64,000 nucleotides of DNA from JACCSI01 sp963815285 (GCA_963815285.1 CAWFGB010000007.1:124001-188000); one strand, 5' to 3'; numbered from the stretch's first letter, positions 17,935 to 27,715 are shown. Numbers and translations are program-made. The notes: generated by a model not told the origin, from the letters alone.

Positions 17935-18634
17935 CCCGGCGAGCGTGAGTTGGCCTGATGGTCAGCTGATTATTCGTCACGATCGGGGAGTGAATGTCAG
18001 CCGGAAATGCGCGCCGCCCGGGCCCGTGAGTACGCCGCCGCCGTGGTGCCATCGCGGCAGTGCAATGACGACATGACTCGCGAGGTCTTTGGGGGCCGCC
18101 GGCGTGCCGTGGCGTTGAGGTACACGGGCGAGGCGACGAGCACCGCTGTCCCATGTGGCCAGGTGCCGCCGAACACGTGACCAGACCGCCCGGCCTCGTG
18201 CCGATCGTCACCGCCACGTCGATGCGTTCTCGTGCGAGGTCCAGGTAGTCGTCAGTGACCGCGAGGCGGAGGGTCAGATGTGGATGCGCTGCCAGCAGCG
18301 GCTGCATCGCTCTGGACAGGTGCGTGGCGGCAAACCCGACAGGCGCGCTGACGGCGAGCTCGCCGACGACTTCGTCGTGCAGTTCGGCCAGGCGACCGTG
18401 CGCTGACCGCGCCGCCTCGAGCATCGCCGCGCAGCCTTCGTGAAACGCCTGGCCGGCGTCAGTCAGCGCCAGCCGTCGTGTCGTCCGGCGCAGGAGCGTG
18501 ACCCCGGTCTCTTTTTCGAGCTGGCGAATCTGCTGGCTGACAGCTGATGGGGTCAGACCGAGTTCTCGTGCGGCGCGGCGCATCGAGCCGCTCTCGACGA
18601 CCGTGGCGAACACCGCCATGCGACGCAGGTCCAT
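17935..18634 (-). pseudogene. LysR-family regulator, frameshifted and 3'-truncated
   Basis: The N-terminal 150 residues are a normal LysR start: winged helix-turn-helix (MRRAARELGLTPSAVSQQI) and the beginning of the effector domain (VGELAVSAPVGFAATHLS). After TIGTRPGGLV the frame breaks; recognisable effector-domain pieces continue in other frames (for example HSPIVTNNQLTI near 17960), and about the last 90 residues are absent. It is divergent from the intact dioxygenase gene, the usual arrangement for a LysR activator and its target, so it probably once regulated it. Confidence 0.8.
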
Positions 18635-18660
18635 TGTGAAGTGGAGCTTAACACTGAGAC

Positions 18661-18702
18661 GACTACTACAGGACTTCCCGCTCTCGAGAGGAGTCCGTAG
18701 TC
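18661..18702. promoter_or_regulatory. Nested inverted repeat in the LysR/dioxygenase divergent gap
   Basis: GACTAC (18661-18666) pairs with GTAGTC (18697-18702), GGACT (18671-18675) with AGTCC (18692-18696), and CTCTCGAGAG (18681-18690) is itself a perfect palindrome. The element ends 8 bases before the dioxygenase ATG and covers the region where a LysR operator or a leader hairpin would sit. The ribosome-binding site TGGAGG follows directly. Confidence 0.6.
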
Positions 18703-18709
18703 TGGAGGC

Positions 18710-19441
18710 ATGACTAACAAGGGTCGAACACGCTTGAGCCGCCGAGAGGCGGTGCGGCTCCTTGGCGTCGCGGGCGCTGCCCTGACCGCCGCGTGCAACG
18801 GGACTCCGACGAGTCCCACGCCGGTTGCCGACACCACCCCGGCGACGACGACCGGAACAACGCCGGCGCCGCCCGCCGGCACGTCAGCGACCTGCGCGGT
18901 CACGCCCAGCGAAACCATCGGACCGTATCCGTCCCTGCAGGACTTCTTCCGCAGTGATATCCGCGAGGGGAGGTCGGGCCTGCCGGTCACGCTGAACATC
19001 ACGGTGGTCAATGTCAGCAGCGCCTGTGCGCCCGTCGCGGACGCCGCCGTCGACATCTGGCAGTGCGACGCGAACGGGACGTATTCGCAATACGACGGCG
19101 CGCGCGCCGAGACGTTCCTCCGTGGCATCCAGACGACCGACGCGAGCGGCCGCTTGACGTTCACGACAATCTATCCAGGCTGGTACCAGGGCCGCGCCAC
19201 GCACATCCACCTCGAAGTGACCGTGAACGGCCGTTCCGTGAAAGTGACGCAGATCGCCTTCCCCGAGGACGTTACGGCCGCGGTGTACCGCACCGGCATC
19301 TATGCATCAAAAGGGCAGAACCCCACGACCAACACGCGCGACAACGTGTTCAGCGACGGCGTATCCGAGGAGCTGGTCGCTCTCGTCGGAGACACGACGA
19401 GCGGCTATACCGGCAACTTCCAGATCGGGGTCGCGCTCTAA
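18710..19441 (+). CDS. Exported intradiol ring-cleavage dioxygenase family protein
   Basis: A 243-residue protein starting with a Tat/lipoprotein-like leader (LSRREAVRLLGVAGAALTAAC) and a Thr/Pro-rich linker. The catalytic part has the protocatechuate 3,4-dioxygenase beta-type core: VDIWQCDANGTYSQYD (first Tyr ligand region) and YPGWYQGRATHIHLEV, giving the second Tyr and the two His ligands of non-haem Fe(III). Family members open catechol rings between the hydroxyls; the exported version may act on aromatic compounds outside the cytoplasm. A degraded second copy lies at 45655-46098. Confidence 0.9.
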   Translation: MTNKGRTRLSRREAVRLLGVAGAALTAACNGTPTSPTPVADTTPATTTGTTPAPPAGTSATCAVTPSETIGPYPSLQDFFRSDIREGRSGLPVTLNITVVNVSSACAPVADAAVDIWQCDANGTYSQYDGARAETFLRGIQTTDASGRLTFTTIYPGWYQGRATHIHLEVTVNGRSVKVTQIAFPEDVTAAVYRTGIYASKGQNPTTNTRDNVFSDGVSEELVALVGDTTSGYTGNFQIGVAL

Positions 19442-19469
19442 CCAGACGCCAGGCGTGCGGCGGAGACAG

Positions 19470-19557
19470 TCACCTCTTCAACAGAGGATGCGCGTACCCC
19501 GCAGGCAGCACGTGTCCTGGGTCTACGCGGAAGACCAGGTAGTCCAGGTCGCCGGAG
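19470..19557 (-). pseudogene. C-terminal remnant of a cupin gene paralogous to 52419-52979
   Basis: The minus strand encodes SGDLDYLVFRVDPGHVLPAGYAHPLLKR followed by TGA. The intact cupin at 52419-52979 ends in nearly the same residues (DLDYLVFRVDPGHVLPAGYVHPLLKK). Upstream of this the similarity stops. Only the last 28 codons survive. Confidence 0.8.
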
Positions 19558-19802
19558 CGGAGCGAGCACCTGGCCAATGGATTGCTGCCGGACAGCGCCG
19601 AGGTGACCACTCTTCGTCAGGAGCGTGACCGCGACACAGCAGCTGTTTCGCCCGCACTTCGAAACGCAGTCTCGCACCGACGGGACCGAGGCCGTTCGGT
19701 GGCTGCTCGGCGGCATCGCGGTGCTGTTGACGCACGCGCGATGGCGCCTCAGATCACGTCAGCGGGCGAAGGCGCAATGCTCCAGGTGCCAGCCAGCCGG
19801 AT

Positions 19803-20068
19803 CTAGAACTTGACGTACGCGCCAACCAAAACGGGCAGCGTCCAGCGATTGCCGACGTCATTGATGCGTTCGAAGCCGACAGTGCCAATACCCGCCTGAT
19901 CGGATAGCACCCGCTGTATTTGATGTCGACCGTCAGCTGCAGCCCGAAGCGGTCGTTAAGGTAATAGAGAATTCCCGTTCCGACCCGCCAGCTGGCCACC
20001 CAGGAATCGTCGTAGAACGGAATCGCCGACGCGGCCGCGCGGTTTACCGCGGCCCCCGCTTTGTGCCA
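19803..20068 (-). pseudogene. Outer-membrane beta-barrel protein, C-terminal remnant
   Basis: The minus strand reads ILYYLNDRFGLQLTVDIKYSG, then breaks frame, then VGFERINDVGNRWTLPVLVGAYVKF and stop. Alternating hydrophobic strands and a terminal phenylalanine are typical of outer-membrane barrels. The 5' part is missing and the remnant abuts the start of xdhC on the other strand. Confidence 0.6.
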
Positions 20069-20079
20069 TCTTTTCGATT

Positions 20080-21187
20080 GTGAACCGCCGCGAGACCGAG
20101 CGCATTCTTGGCGCCATCCACCGAGCGCGAGCGTCCGGTCGGCAGGTGGCGCTCGCCACGATCGTGCGCGTGCGCGGTAGCGCCTATCGACGCGAAGGGG
20201 CACGCATCCTCGTTCGCGACGACGGATCATATGAGTGTCGGTTGTCGGGCGGGTGTCTCGAACCGGCCGTCGCAGACGCCGCGGCCGGCGTGATCACGAC
20301 CGGCCGGCCGGTCGTCATCGAGTACCGACCTCGAGGAAGACTCCGTCTGGGGTATCGGCATCGGCTGCAGCGGCGCGGTCGATATCTACATCGAGCGGGT
20401 CGAGGACGAGGCCCTGACGCGCGATTGGCTCGGAGTACTCGAGCGGGCGGAACCGGCCGTTCTGGTGAAGCCACTCGCCGGCGGCGGGCGGCTGCTCGTG
20501 CGCGAAGACATTGTCACAGGCACACTGAGCAACGCGGCGCTCGACGACCAGGCGGCCGCACAGGCTCGTGCCCGATTGCGCGCGTCGTGGCCGGAATCCG
20601 GAACCGAGTGGATCCACGACGTCGAGTTGTTCTTCGAAGTCAGCGTCCCGCCACCGCAGTTGGTCGTGTTCGGCGCAAACTCCGATGCCGAACCGCTGGT
20701 CCGCTACGCCTGGGATCTTGGATTTTTCGTGACGGTGGTGGATGTCCGCGACGCGTTCTTGAGCCCCGACCGGTTCCCGAACGCGACGCTCGTATCGTCA
20801 CACTTCAGCCGCTTCGAAGAGACGGTGCGGCTCACGGGTCGGTCGTCCGTCGTGATCATGAATCACCACATCGAACGTGATCGCGAGAGCCTGCGCTTCG
20901 CGCTTCAGTCGGGGGCCGCCTACGTTGGACTCCTCGGTCCGCGCACACGCTTCGACAGGCTCGTCAGCGCGCTCGCCACCGAGGGATTCACCCCCGGTGC
21001 GGCCGCGTTGTCGCGCGTGCGCAATCCACTAGGCCTGGCCATCGGCGCCGAGACGCCCGAGGAGATCGCCCTGTCGATCCTCGGCGAGATTCTCGCCCTG
21101 CAGCGCAGCTTCGACGGCGGGTTTCTGGCCGGCCGCACCGCCAGCCTTCACCGCCCCCGATCGAGCAGCGCTTTCGCGCGTTCGTAA
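20080..21187 (+). pseudogene. xdhC: XdhC/CoxI-family molybdenum-cofactor maturation protein, one frameshift
   Basis: From GTG at 20080 the first 82 codons encode the XdhC N-terminal domain (RVRGSAYRREGARILV, SGGCLEPAVADAA). An extra C at 20325/20326 shifts the frame; the +1 frame then continues with YDLEEDSVWGIGIGC and the Rossmann C-terminal domain (QLVVFGANSDAEPLVRYA, AYVGLLGPRTRFDRL) to 21187. XdhC inserts sulfurated Mo cofactor into xanthine-dehydrogenase-type hydroxylases, but no such hydroxylase is in the window. A single clean indel could be a sequencing error. The last codons overlap the mocA remnant. Confidence 0.85.
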
Positions 21188-21275
21188 TCGTCCGGCGTAT
21201 CGATATCGAGCAACAGCTCCGGGGCGAGCCAGCCCTTGTCATCAGCATTCCAGCGGAGGACGTCGACCTCGGTCA
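21148..21275 (-). pseudogene. mocA-like nucleotidyltransferase, C-terminal remnant
   Basis: The minus strand encodes DVLRWNADDKGWLAPELLLDIDTPDDYERAKALLDRGR and stop. LDIDTPDDYERAKALL is the characteristic end of MobA-like cofactor nucleotidyltransferases, which commonly neighbour xdhC. The rest is absent; just upstream the sequence switches to the toxin remnant at 21273. Confidence 0.7.
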
Positions 21276-21557
21276 GGCAAGAGGAAGCGCTGGGCCGCTG
21301 CCGCCACTGGCGTGCCACACCGCCAGGACCAGCACTTCATTGTCGAGTGGCACGTAGTAGACCTGCTACCTCGTGCGAGACAGCAGAACGCGTCGTGTGC
21401 CGACAAGCGGTGACCGCCGATACGGGTGGCCGACGTACGGCGCGTGACCGATGAGCGCAATGCCGCTTCGAGCTCGTCGAGAAACAAGTCAGGTGCTGCG
21501 GTTCGAGATCCGAACGTGATCGTCCGCTTCTGGAGTGGTTCGAACGTCGAGCTTCAC
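21273..21557 (-). pseudogene. RelE/ParE-type toxin gene, multiply frameshifted
   Basis: A GTG at 21557 overlaps the antitoxin stop as GTGA, the normal toxin-antitoxin arrangement. The translated pieces in successive frames are VKLDVRTTPEADD, DLFLDELEAAL, VGTRRVLLSRTR and VYYVPLDNEVLVLAVWHASGGSGP, which together follow a RelE/ParE fold. An in-frame stop, a deletion near 21495 and further indels inactivate it. Confidence 0.75.
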
Positions 21558-21805
21558 CGCTTACGCCGAAGCTCCTCGAGGATCTCGGCAGCCGGACGCA
21601 GCTCACCCGCTTCAGCGGACGCCCAGGATTTCGAGACTGCCCCATGCAGCGCGTGACGCTCCAGCTCGGTCAAATCATCACCCTCGTCGTCGATGACCAG
21701 GTTCAGCTCGGTGCCGTCCGGCAGCTCGGTCGGTTCGTCGAGTTGCAGCCGCGCCGATGCCCAAGACGACAGCTCGCACGAGGTCTGCCTGGCCTGCTGC
21801 CTCAT
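21554..21805 (-). CDS. Antitoxin-like protein (partner of the degraded RelE/ParE toxin)
   Basis: An 83-residue acidic protein with the pattern LQLDEPTELPDGTELNLVIDDEGDD, followed by a helical tail ending SWASAEAGELRPAAEILEELRRKR. This matches a class of addiction-module antitoxins with an N-terminal beta-rich DNA-binding part and a C-terminal toxin-wrapping helix. It is the only intact half of the module. The exact start is uncertain because the N-terminal 15 residues are atypical. Confidence 0.7.
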   Translation of the reverse strand: MRQQARQTSCELSSWASARLQLDEPTELPDGTELNLVIDDEGDDLTELERHALHGAVSKSWASAEAGELRPAAEILEELRRKR

Positions 21806-21948
21806 TCTGTTGCGAGCTTTATGAGATGGCTTCTTTGAACCTCACTTGCTGGACGTGCTACAACTGGGTCACACGAGAGCACTCGGCTTCGAGTGAATGA
21901 CGTTCTGACAGACAAGACACGGCAGGTGACCTGCCTCGAGGTTCAACG

Positions 21949-23619
21949 ATGAGGCTCGGCGGCAGCGCCGGCGATCCCCTCTGGTACAAGGACGCCGTCA
22001 TCTATCAGCTGCACGTGAAATCCTTTTACGACAGCAACGGCGACGGCATCGGCGATTTTCGCGGCGCGCTCCAGCGGATGGACTACGTCGCCGACCTCGG
22101 CGTGACCTGCCTCTGGCTCCTCCCCTTCTTCGCCTCACCGCTGCGCGACGACGGTACGACGTGGCCGACTATCGGAGCATCCACCCGGACTACGGCACGC
22201 TGGACGATTTCCAGGCCTTCCTGACGGCGGCGCACGATCGCGGCATGCAGGTCATCATCGAGCTCGCGCTCAATCACACCTCCGATCAACATGCGTGGTT
22301 TCAGCGCGCGCGGCGCGCACCGTCCGGCACGCCGGAACGCGACTATTACGTGTGGAGTGACACGGCCGAGAAGTACGCCGGCGTGCGCATCATCTTCGTT
22401 GACACCGAGCCGTCCAACTGGACGTGGGACCCCGAGGCGAACGCCTATTACTGGCACCGGTTCTTCTCACACCAGCCGGATCTCAACTACGACAATCCCT
22501 GCTGTGCTCCGCGAGATCCTGGGTGTCGTCGATTACTGGCTCGGCATGGGCGTGGACGGGCTGCGGCTGGACGCGGTGCCCTACCGGTCCGAGCGTGACG
22601 GCACCTCTTGCGAGAATCTCCCTGAAACGCACGCGGTGATTCGGGCGACTTCCGCTCAGCACGTCGATCGCCACTACGCCAATCGCATGCTCCTGGCAGA
22701 GGCAAACCAGTGGCCGGCGGACGTCCGGGGCCACTTCGGCGACGCGGGACGAGTGCCACATGGCGTATCACTTTCCGCTGATGCCCCGCCTGTTCATGGC
22801 GATCCCCATCAGGAGGACCGCTTTCCCATCGCCCAGGTGCTCTGGCGCAGACGCCTGAGATTCCCGACACCTGTCAGTGGGCCCTGTTCTTGCGCAACCA
22901 CGACGAATTGACGCTCGAGATGGTGACCGAGGAAGAGCGCGACTACATGTATCTGGCGTATACCGCGGACCCGAGGGCGCGACTGAACGTCGGGATCAGA
23001 CGACGGCTGGCGCCGTTGCTGGCCAACGACCGGCGCCGAAATCGAGCTCCTGACGGCACTGCTGTTTTCGCTGCCCGGCACGCCGATTATCTATTACGGC
23101 GATGAGATCGGTATGGGAGACAACATCGAGCTCGGGCGATCGTCAACGGCGTGCGCACGCCGATGCAGTGGAGCGCAGCCGACAACGCCGGATTTTCGAC
23201 TGCCGCGCCCGAACGGCTGTATTGCCCGGTGATTGCCGATCCCGTCTACGCGTACCGGGCGGTGAACGTCGAGGCTCAGCAGCACGACGCCGCGGCGCTC
23301 CTGCATTGGATGCGCAACCTGGTTGGCCTGCGCAAGCTGTTCCACGTCTTCGGCCGCGGCAGCATCGAGTTCCTCAACCCGGACAATCGCAAGGTCGTCG
23401 CGCACGTCCGGCGTGACCAACAGGACCAGATCCTGTGCGTGGCCAACCTGTCGCGCTCGGCGCAGCCGGTGGCGCTCGATCTGTCGGCCTTCGCGGGTGC
23501 CACGCCGATCGAAATGCAGGGCTACACGGCGTTCCCGGAAATTGGTGATACCCCGGAACGGACTGACAATCGGCGCCGATGGCTATTACTGGTTCGAGCT
23601 CCAGCGTCGCGACGTCTGA
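21949..23619 (+). pseudogene. treS: Trehalose synthase (GH13), multiply frameshifted
   Basis: The start MRLGGSAGDPLWYKDAVIYQLHVKSFYD and end IGADGYYWFELQRRDV span the normal length of TreS without a maltokinase domain (about 557 codons). In between at least six indels are visible: a lost base near 22152, an extra T near 22499, an extra base near 22746, and more around 22810, 22850, 23030 and 23120. Conserved GH13 pieces survive in changing frames: ELALNHTSDQH, GVDGLRLDAVPY (nucleophile Asp), LFLRNHDELTLEM, LPGTPIIYYGDEIG. It would have interconverted maltose and trehalose. The glycosyltransferase and channel genes follow, suggesting a former osmolyte cluster. Confidence 0.88.
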
Positions 23620-24858
23620 CGCGGCAGCGGCGGCCGTCGACGTGGCGGTGGGCCTCGCCACCCACAATCATGCCTCCACGATCGGTGACGTGGTGCGCGA
23701 CACCTGCGCCGCGCTGGAGCGTTTCGGCAACTCTGTCGGGTGGATCATGATCGCCGCCGATGGCGGCTCCACCGACTCAACGCGGGAGCGCATCCGTGAG
23801 GCGGCCGGCGACACGAGCGCGCTCGTCGAGGTGCCGTACGCACGGCCGAGCGATGCGCTGGACCTGCCCTACCATGGGTTTCCCGGACGCGCGCCGGCGT
23901 TGCACGCGATCTACGCGAGGCCGCGGAGCGTCGGGCGCGCGCGTGCATCGTGCTGGACGCGCGATCCATCAGTTCGTCAGCCGATTGGCTGCGCGCGATC
24001 GATCCACTGCTGGCCGAAGAGCTCGACTTCGTCGCGCCCATGTACGACCCGCATCCGGCAACGGCCGGCCTGCTGCGCGGACTGCTGGCGCCGGTCTTCC
24101 GCGCACTCTACGGCGTTCGCCTCACGTCGCCGCTGGCCAGCGAATTCGCGTGCTCGCGGCGGCTCATCGAGGCGGTGCTACACGATCCGTTCTGGCAGAC
24201 CGACGCCAGTCAACGTGGCATCGACCTGTGGTTGCCGATCGCCGCCGCGACCGGCGGCCTTCAGCTGGCCGAGGCACACATCGGCATGCGAACGGGCGAC
24301 GAGCGTCCGGCGATGGACGTCGAGGCGATCGTCGCGCAGATCGTCGGCGTGCTCTTCACCGACATGGAGCGGCGCGTCCAGGTCTGGCAACGCGTCAGAG
24401 GGTCGCGTGCGGTGCCGCGCATTGGCCAACCGCGTGATCCGCAGGCCCCTCTGGTGGACGCCGCCCCGTTGATCGAATCGTTCCGGCTCGGTTACGGTGC
24501 GCTGCAGGACGTCTGGGCCGAGGTGCTGCCGCCAGGGGCCATCCTGCAGTGGCGCCGGTTGGCGGTTCAGCCGAGTGAAGGGTTTCGCGTGGATGATGCC
24601 CTCTGGGCGCGCACGATCTATGACTTCGCCATGGGCCATCGCCTGCGGGTCATCAACCGGGATCACTTGCTGCGGTCCCTGACGCCGATGTATCTGGCGT
24701 GGCTTGCGTCATTCATCCTGCAGGTGCGCCACGTCGACGCCACAGAGGCCGAGGCGCGAATCGAAGGACTGAGTCTCGCGTTCGAAACCGAGAAGCCGTA
24801 CCTTATTTCGCAGTGGCGCTGGCCGGAGCGCTTCAGACCCGTCAAGCTGCGACGCTGA
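23579..24858 (+). pseudogene. Family 2-like glycosyltransferase, one frameshift
   Basis: Two frames join near 23911. The first gives VDVAVGLATHNHASTIGDVV and IMIAADGGSTDSTRERI (nucleotide-sugar site). The second gives RACIVLDARSISSSADWLRAIDPLL (metal-site region) and a long alpha-helical C-terminal domain ending at 24858. The total is about 426 codons. The start overlaps the treS end by 41 bases. Similar proteins make glucosyl- or mannosyl-glycerate-like compatible solutes; that role is inferred from the family look and from treS. A single indel could be a sequencing error. Confidence 0.75.
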
Positions 24859-24869
24859 GAGAGAGGCCG

Positions 24870-25571
24870 ATGATGTGGGAAGAGATTGACGGCATTCTGC
24901 GCCGCGCGGCGCTTCGGACCGCGGAAAACGTCGCGGAATTCTTGCCCGGCGTCGCTGGGATGATGATCATTCTCGTCGGCGCGATGATCCTGGCGCTGAT
25001 TGCCCGGACGCTCGTGCTCAGGGCACTGCGCGGGTTGGACTTCGATCGGCGTGCCGAGCAGCTCGGCTTCGGCGCGGCGGCCGACTGGTCGATGGTGGGC
25101 GGGCCTTCCCTGCTCGTGGCGCGCGTCGTGATGTGGGTGATCCTGCTCGCGGGGCTGCTGGCGGGCCTGAGCGCACTCGACGCGGCGCTGCCCGATGCGT
25201 TCGCACGGACGATCTTCGGGTATCTGCCGAACGTGCTCGCGGCGCTCCTGATCGTCGTGTTCGGCGCCATTCTCTCGCGATTCCTCGCGCGAGCGGCGCT
25301 CATCGCCGCTGTGAACCAGCGCTTCCCGTTCGCCAGCCTTATCGGCGGCGGCGTCCGCTGGCTGGTCCTGCTCGTTGCATGGGCGATGGCGTTTGAACAC
25401 CTCGGCATCGGCCGCGGCATTCTCACGCTGGCGTTCGGGATTCTGTTCGGGGGCATCGTCCTGGCCCTGGCCCTGGCCGTCGGCCTCGGGTCGAAGGAGG
25501 TGGTCGGCCGATCGCTCGAGCGGCACATCGGCGAGCGGGACGAGCGGCCAGACAAGCTGACGCACGTGTGA
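24870..25571 (+). CDS. Small mechanosensitive-channel-like membrane protein (TM-helix repeat)
   Basis: A 233-residue protein with about five hydrophobic helices: MMIILVGAMILALIARTL, VVMWVILLAGLLAGL, NVLAALLIVVFGAILS, WLVLLVAWAMAFEHLG and an alanine/glycine-rich last helix (GGIVLALALAVGLG). The last helix resembles the pore helix region of MscS-related conserved TM-helix proteins. The cytoplasmic MscS vestibule domain is absent. It begins 11 bases after the glycosyltransferase, so it is probably co-transcribed and part of an osmotic-stress group. Confidence 0.75.
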   Translation: MMWEEIDGILRRAALRTAENVAEFLPGVAGMMIILVGAMILALIARTLVLRALRGLDFDRRAEQLGFGAAADWSMVGGPSLLVARVVMWVILLAGLLAGLSALDAALPDAFARTIFGYLPNVLAALLIVVFGAILSRFLARAALIAAVNQRFPFASLIGGGVRWLVLLVAWAMAFEHLGIGRGILTLAFGILFGGIVLALALAVGLGSKEVVGRSLERHIGERDERPDKLTHV

Positions 25572-25762
25572 CCGCATGCCCGACCTGCACCGCCATGCCA
25601 GTCGCGATCCCGAGCAGGGTTCTCGAATACGGGGCCCAGATCGCCGACGCGTTCGATGCGGCCCAGTTGCAGCCGAACGCCATCCGCCGGGCGCGTGCTG
25701 GCACGAGGCACGGCACGGTGGACGGTCTCCCGCAGCGCCGGGATGACGTCGGCTGAGAAGTC

Positions 25763-25975
25763 ATGGCCAATCCCTTGTTGCGCGCCCTCGGCTTCTCTGA
25801 CGTCAAACGGGCCGTCGACTCAATCGTCCCGCGGCGCACGTTTGACGAGGTCATCCTTCCGGACCCGACCCGCCGGGCACTCGACCGGGCGCTGGCGCAG
25901 GTGACGAGCTACGACCTGATCTTCAACCATTGTGGCCTCGGCGAGCGCAACCCCACCCACAGAGTTCGACGTTGA
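25763..25975 (+). pseudogene. AAA-family ATPase, N-terminal remnant
   Basis: MANPLLRALGFSDVKRAVDSIVP, then TFDEVILPDPTRRALDRALAQV and YDLIFNHCGLGE, match the segment just before the Walker A motif of a Cdc48/ClpX-like AAA ATPase class. The P-loop and everything after it are missing; the frame runs into unrelated sequence at about 25955. Directly upstream, 25617-25680 reads VLEYGAQIADAFDAAQ on the plus strand, similar to a kinase fragment. Confidence 0.55.
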
Positions 25976-26290
25976 CAATCGCGGTGGCGGGCCAGGGGGT
26001 ACGCGTCACCACGGCGGGCGTGGCCACCGATGGCTCGAAGACGGGGAGCGAGTACACGGCCAACTTCGACGGCAAGGAAGTGCCGATCAAGGGCACGGCG
26101 AACACGAACACCACTGTCTCTCTCAAGCGGATCAACGCCAACACCGTCGAGCGCACCGACAGAGTCGGCGGCAAGGTCACAGTCGTAATCACGCGCACTC
26201 TCTCGGCCGACGGCAAGACGCTCACGATCACGGCGAAAGGCGTGAACGCGCAGGGCCAGAAGGTCGATTCGACGTCCCTCTACGGGAGGA
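25972..26290 (+). pseudogene. Remnant of an acidobacterial secreted protein, paralogue of 63697-64000
   Basis: The frame reads TLTIAVAGQGVRVTTAGVATDG, SEYTANFDGKEVPIKG, TVSLKRINANTVERTD, and VITRTLSADGKTLTITAKG. The partial gene at the right window edge has the same order (YDGRDHP, TVSLKKLDSHTELVTNKRDG, TYTRVLVDDGKTI). The N-terminal signal peptide is missing, and the sequence is joined directly to the AAA ATPase remnant. Function unknown. Confidence 0.65.
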
Positions 26291-26951
26291 GTGACCTGAG
26301 GGCGGCGTATCGAGGCGGGCAACACGGCGCTGGGCCGCCAGCGCCGTGGCGCCCCGCTGCGTCGAATGCATGGAACTCAGTTCCACGCGTCGCTGTCTTC
26401 GACGCGATGGCGCCTGGTCCCTGCAGGCTACTTCGCTCGGGTCTTGATGCGATCGGATACTCGGGGCAGCGCTTCGGCACCGTCGACGAGCTCACCGCGC
26501 TGCGCCTCGAACCATCCGCGCTCGATCTATTCGCGCCACTTCAAATGGATCACGCCTGGATGGACCTCTTTCGTTCAGCCCGCAGAAATTCCACCCGATA
26601 GCTAGCACGACTCGGTCGGACGATAAGTGGTATTAGAGACCTTTCCGTCAGGCTACCAGTTTTCGCTCTGCATCGTCGTCTCAGAGTAGCGACCGACTGC
26701 GAATGTGGGTAGGCAGATAAAGCTGCAAAGCCTTGTTAGTAAGATTCACGAATGCTGTCTAACCACGCCGGCGAGAGACGCCGTGACCGCTCTTCGAGTT
26801 CGTCCCCAACTTGGCCCAGCGTCGATCAACGTGAGGACGGCTTCGCGCGACCGTGCGCCGGTGATCGTGAGGCTTTTCTGCTAGGCGAGGTGCGGCGCCG
26901 CGACGTGGCGCGGATAAGGCACTTCACCTCCTCAGTCGCGGGGTCGCATGC
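26291..26951. other. Gene-free stretch with one copy of the dispersed repeat
   Basis: No supportable gene is seen on either strand in 660 bases; open frames here lack family features and leaders. It holds repeat copy A at 26619-26650. Confidence 0.5.
26619..26650. repeat. Dispersed repeat, copy A (short)
   Basis: GACGATAAGTGGTATTAGAG plus ACCTTTCCG follow the fixed left end of the repeat; similarity stops after about 32 bases. Confidence 0.8.
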
Positions 26952-27614
26952 TCATCGCCGCACCAGCTCGATATCGAACCGCGTGTCGCCCCTCACTGTC
27001 GCGGTGATGATTTCGGCGTAGCCTGGGAGGTTGCCGCCCGGATTGGCCAATCCAAATCCAGCCTTCCTCACCAGCAGGCGATGCAGACCATTGGCAGACC
27101 AGGCAAAGCTGTAGGCGCCCGTGGTGTCCGAGTGCACCTCAGTATGACCGTCCGGGCTGCCGCAGGAGTCACAGTACACCCATACGCTTTCAACTGGGAC
27201 CCGGCCGGCCGGCGTCATTTCAAAGACGGTTCCGGACAACGTGTAGGTCGGGATCGGCATGACGACGATGTCCAGTTCGGTGTCGGCAGTAACGGTCACC
27301 TGCGTCGACTCCGTCTCGTAGCCCCACCTGCTCACCTGGAGAAGCCGGAGGCCTGGTGGAACGCGTGCCAGACGATACCGGCCGTCGGTGTCCGTCGTGG
27401 CTCGTAACGAAAGGCTCGCCTCCCGCACCTCCGCGCCCGCGACGGGTTCGAGGCCGGTCGAGGTTCTGACCGCGACGACCCCCGCGATCTCGAACATCTC
27501 GACTGGAAGCGGAACGGAAGCCGTCGGCGATGTCGGAGTCAAAGCCGAATCACAGCCGGCGTGCGCCACCACAGCAACGAGGGCGAACAGCATACCAAGA
27601 CGCTGACGACGCAT
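26952..27614 (-). CDS. Lipoprotein with carboxypeptidase-regulatory-like (Ig-type) domains
   Basis: A 220-residue predicted lipoprotein: MRRQRLGMLFALVAVVAHAGC has a lipobox ending at C20, followed by a Thr/Ser/Pro linker. Two beta-sandwich domains follow: IAGVVAVRTSTGLEPVAGAEV with TDTDGRYRLARVPPG, and YTLSGTVFEMTPAGRVPVES with SDTTGAYSFAWSANG. These are the carboxypeptidase-D regulatory-like repeats common in acidobacterial surface proteins. It probably mediates adhesion or scaffolding at the outer membrane; no enzyme motif is seen. It is the one intact gene amid remnants between 25.6 and 28.4 kb. Confidence 0.85.
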   Translation of the reverse strand: MRRQRLGMLFALVAVVAHAGCDSALTPTSPTASVPLPVEMFEIAGVVAVRTSTGLEPVAGAEVREASLSLRATTDTDGRYRLARVPPGLRLLQVSRWGYETESTQVTVTADTELDIVVMPIPTYTLSGTVFEMTPAGRVPVESVWVYCDSCGSPDGHTEVHSDTTGAYSFAWSANGLHRLLVRKAGFGLANPGGNLPGYAEIITATVRGDTRFDIELVRR

Positions 27615-27715
27615 TCTGCCTCCTTTTGCGGGAACACCCGCATAGAGGTAAACGCCGCCGCCCGGGATTTCTAACAGGGTGGTCAGGACCTGCGGTCAAG
27701 CGGCGCCAGACAACC

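Noticed and set aside
25617..25680. Kinase-like fragment VLEYGAQIADAFDAAQ
   Set aside because: Too short and ambiguous between strands to list separately; noted with the AAA ATPase remnant.
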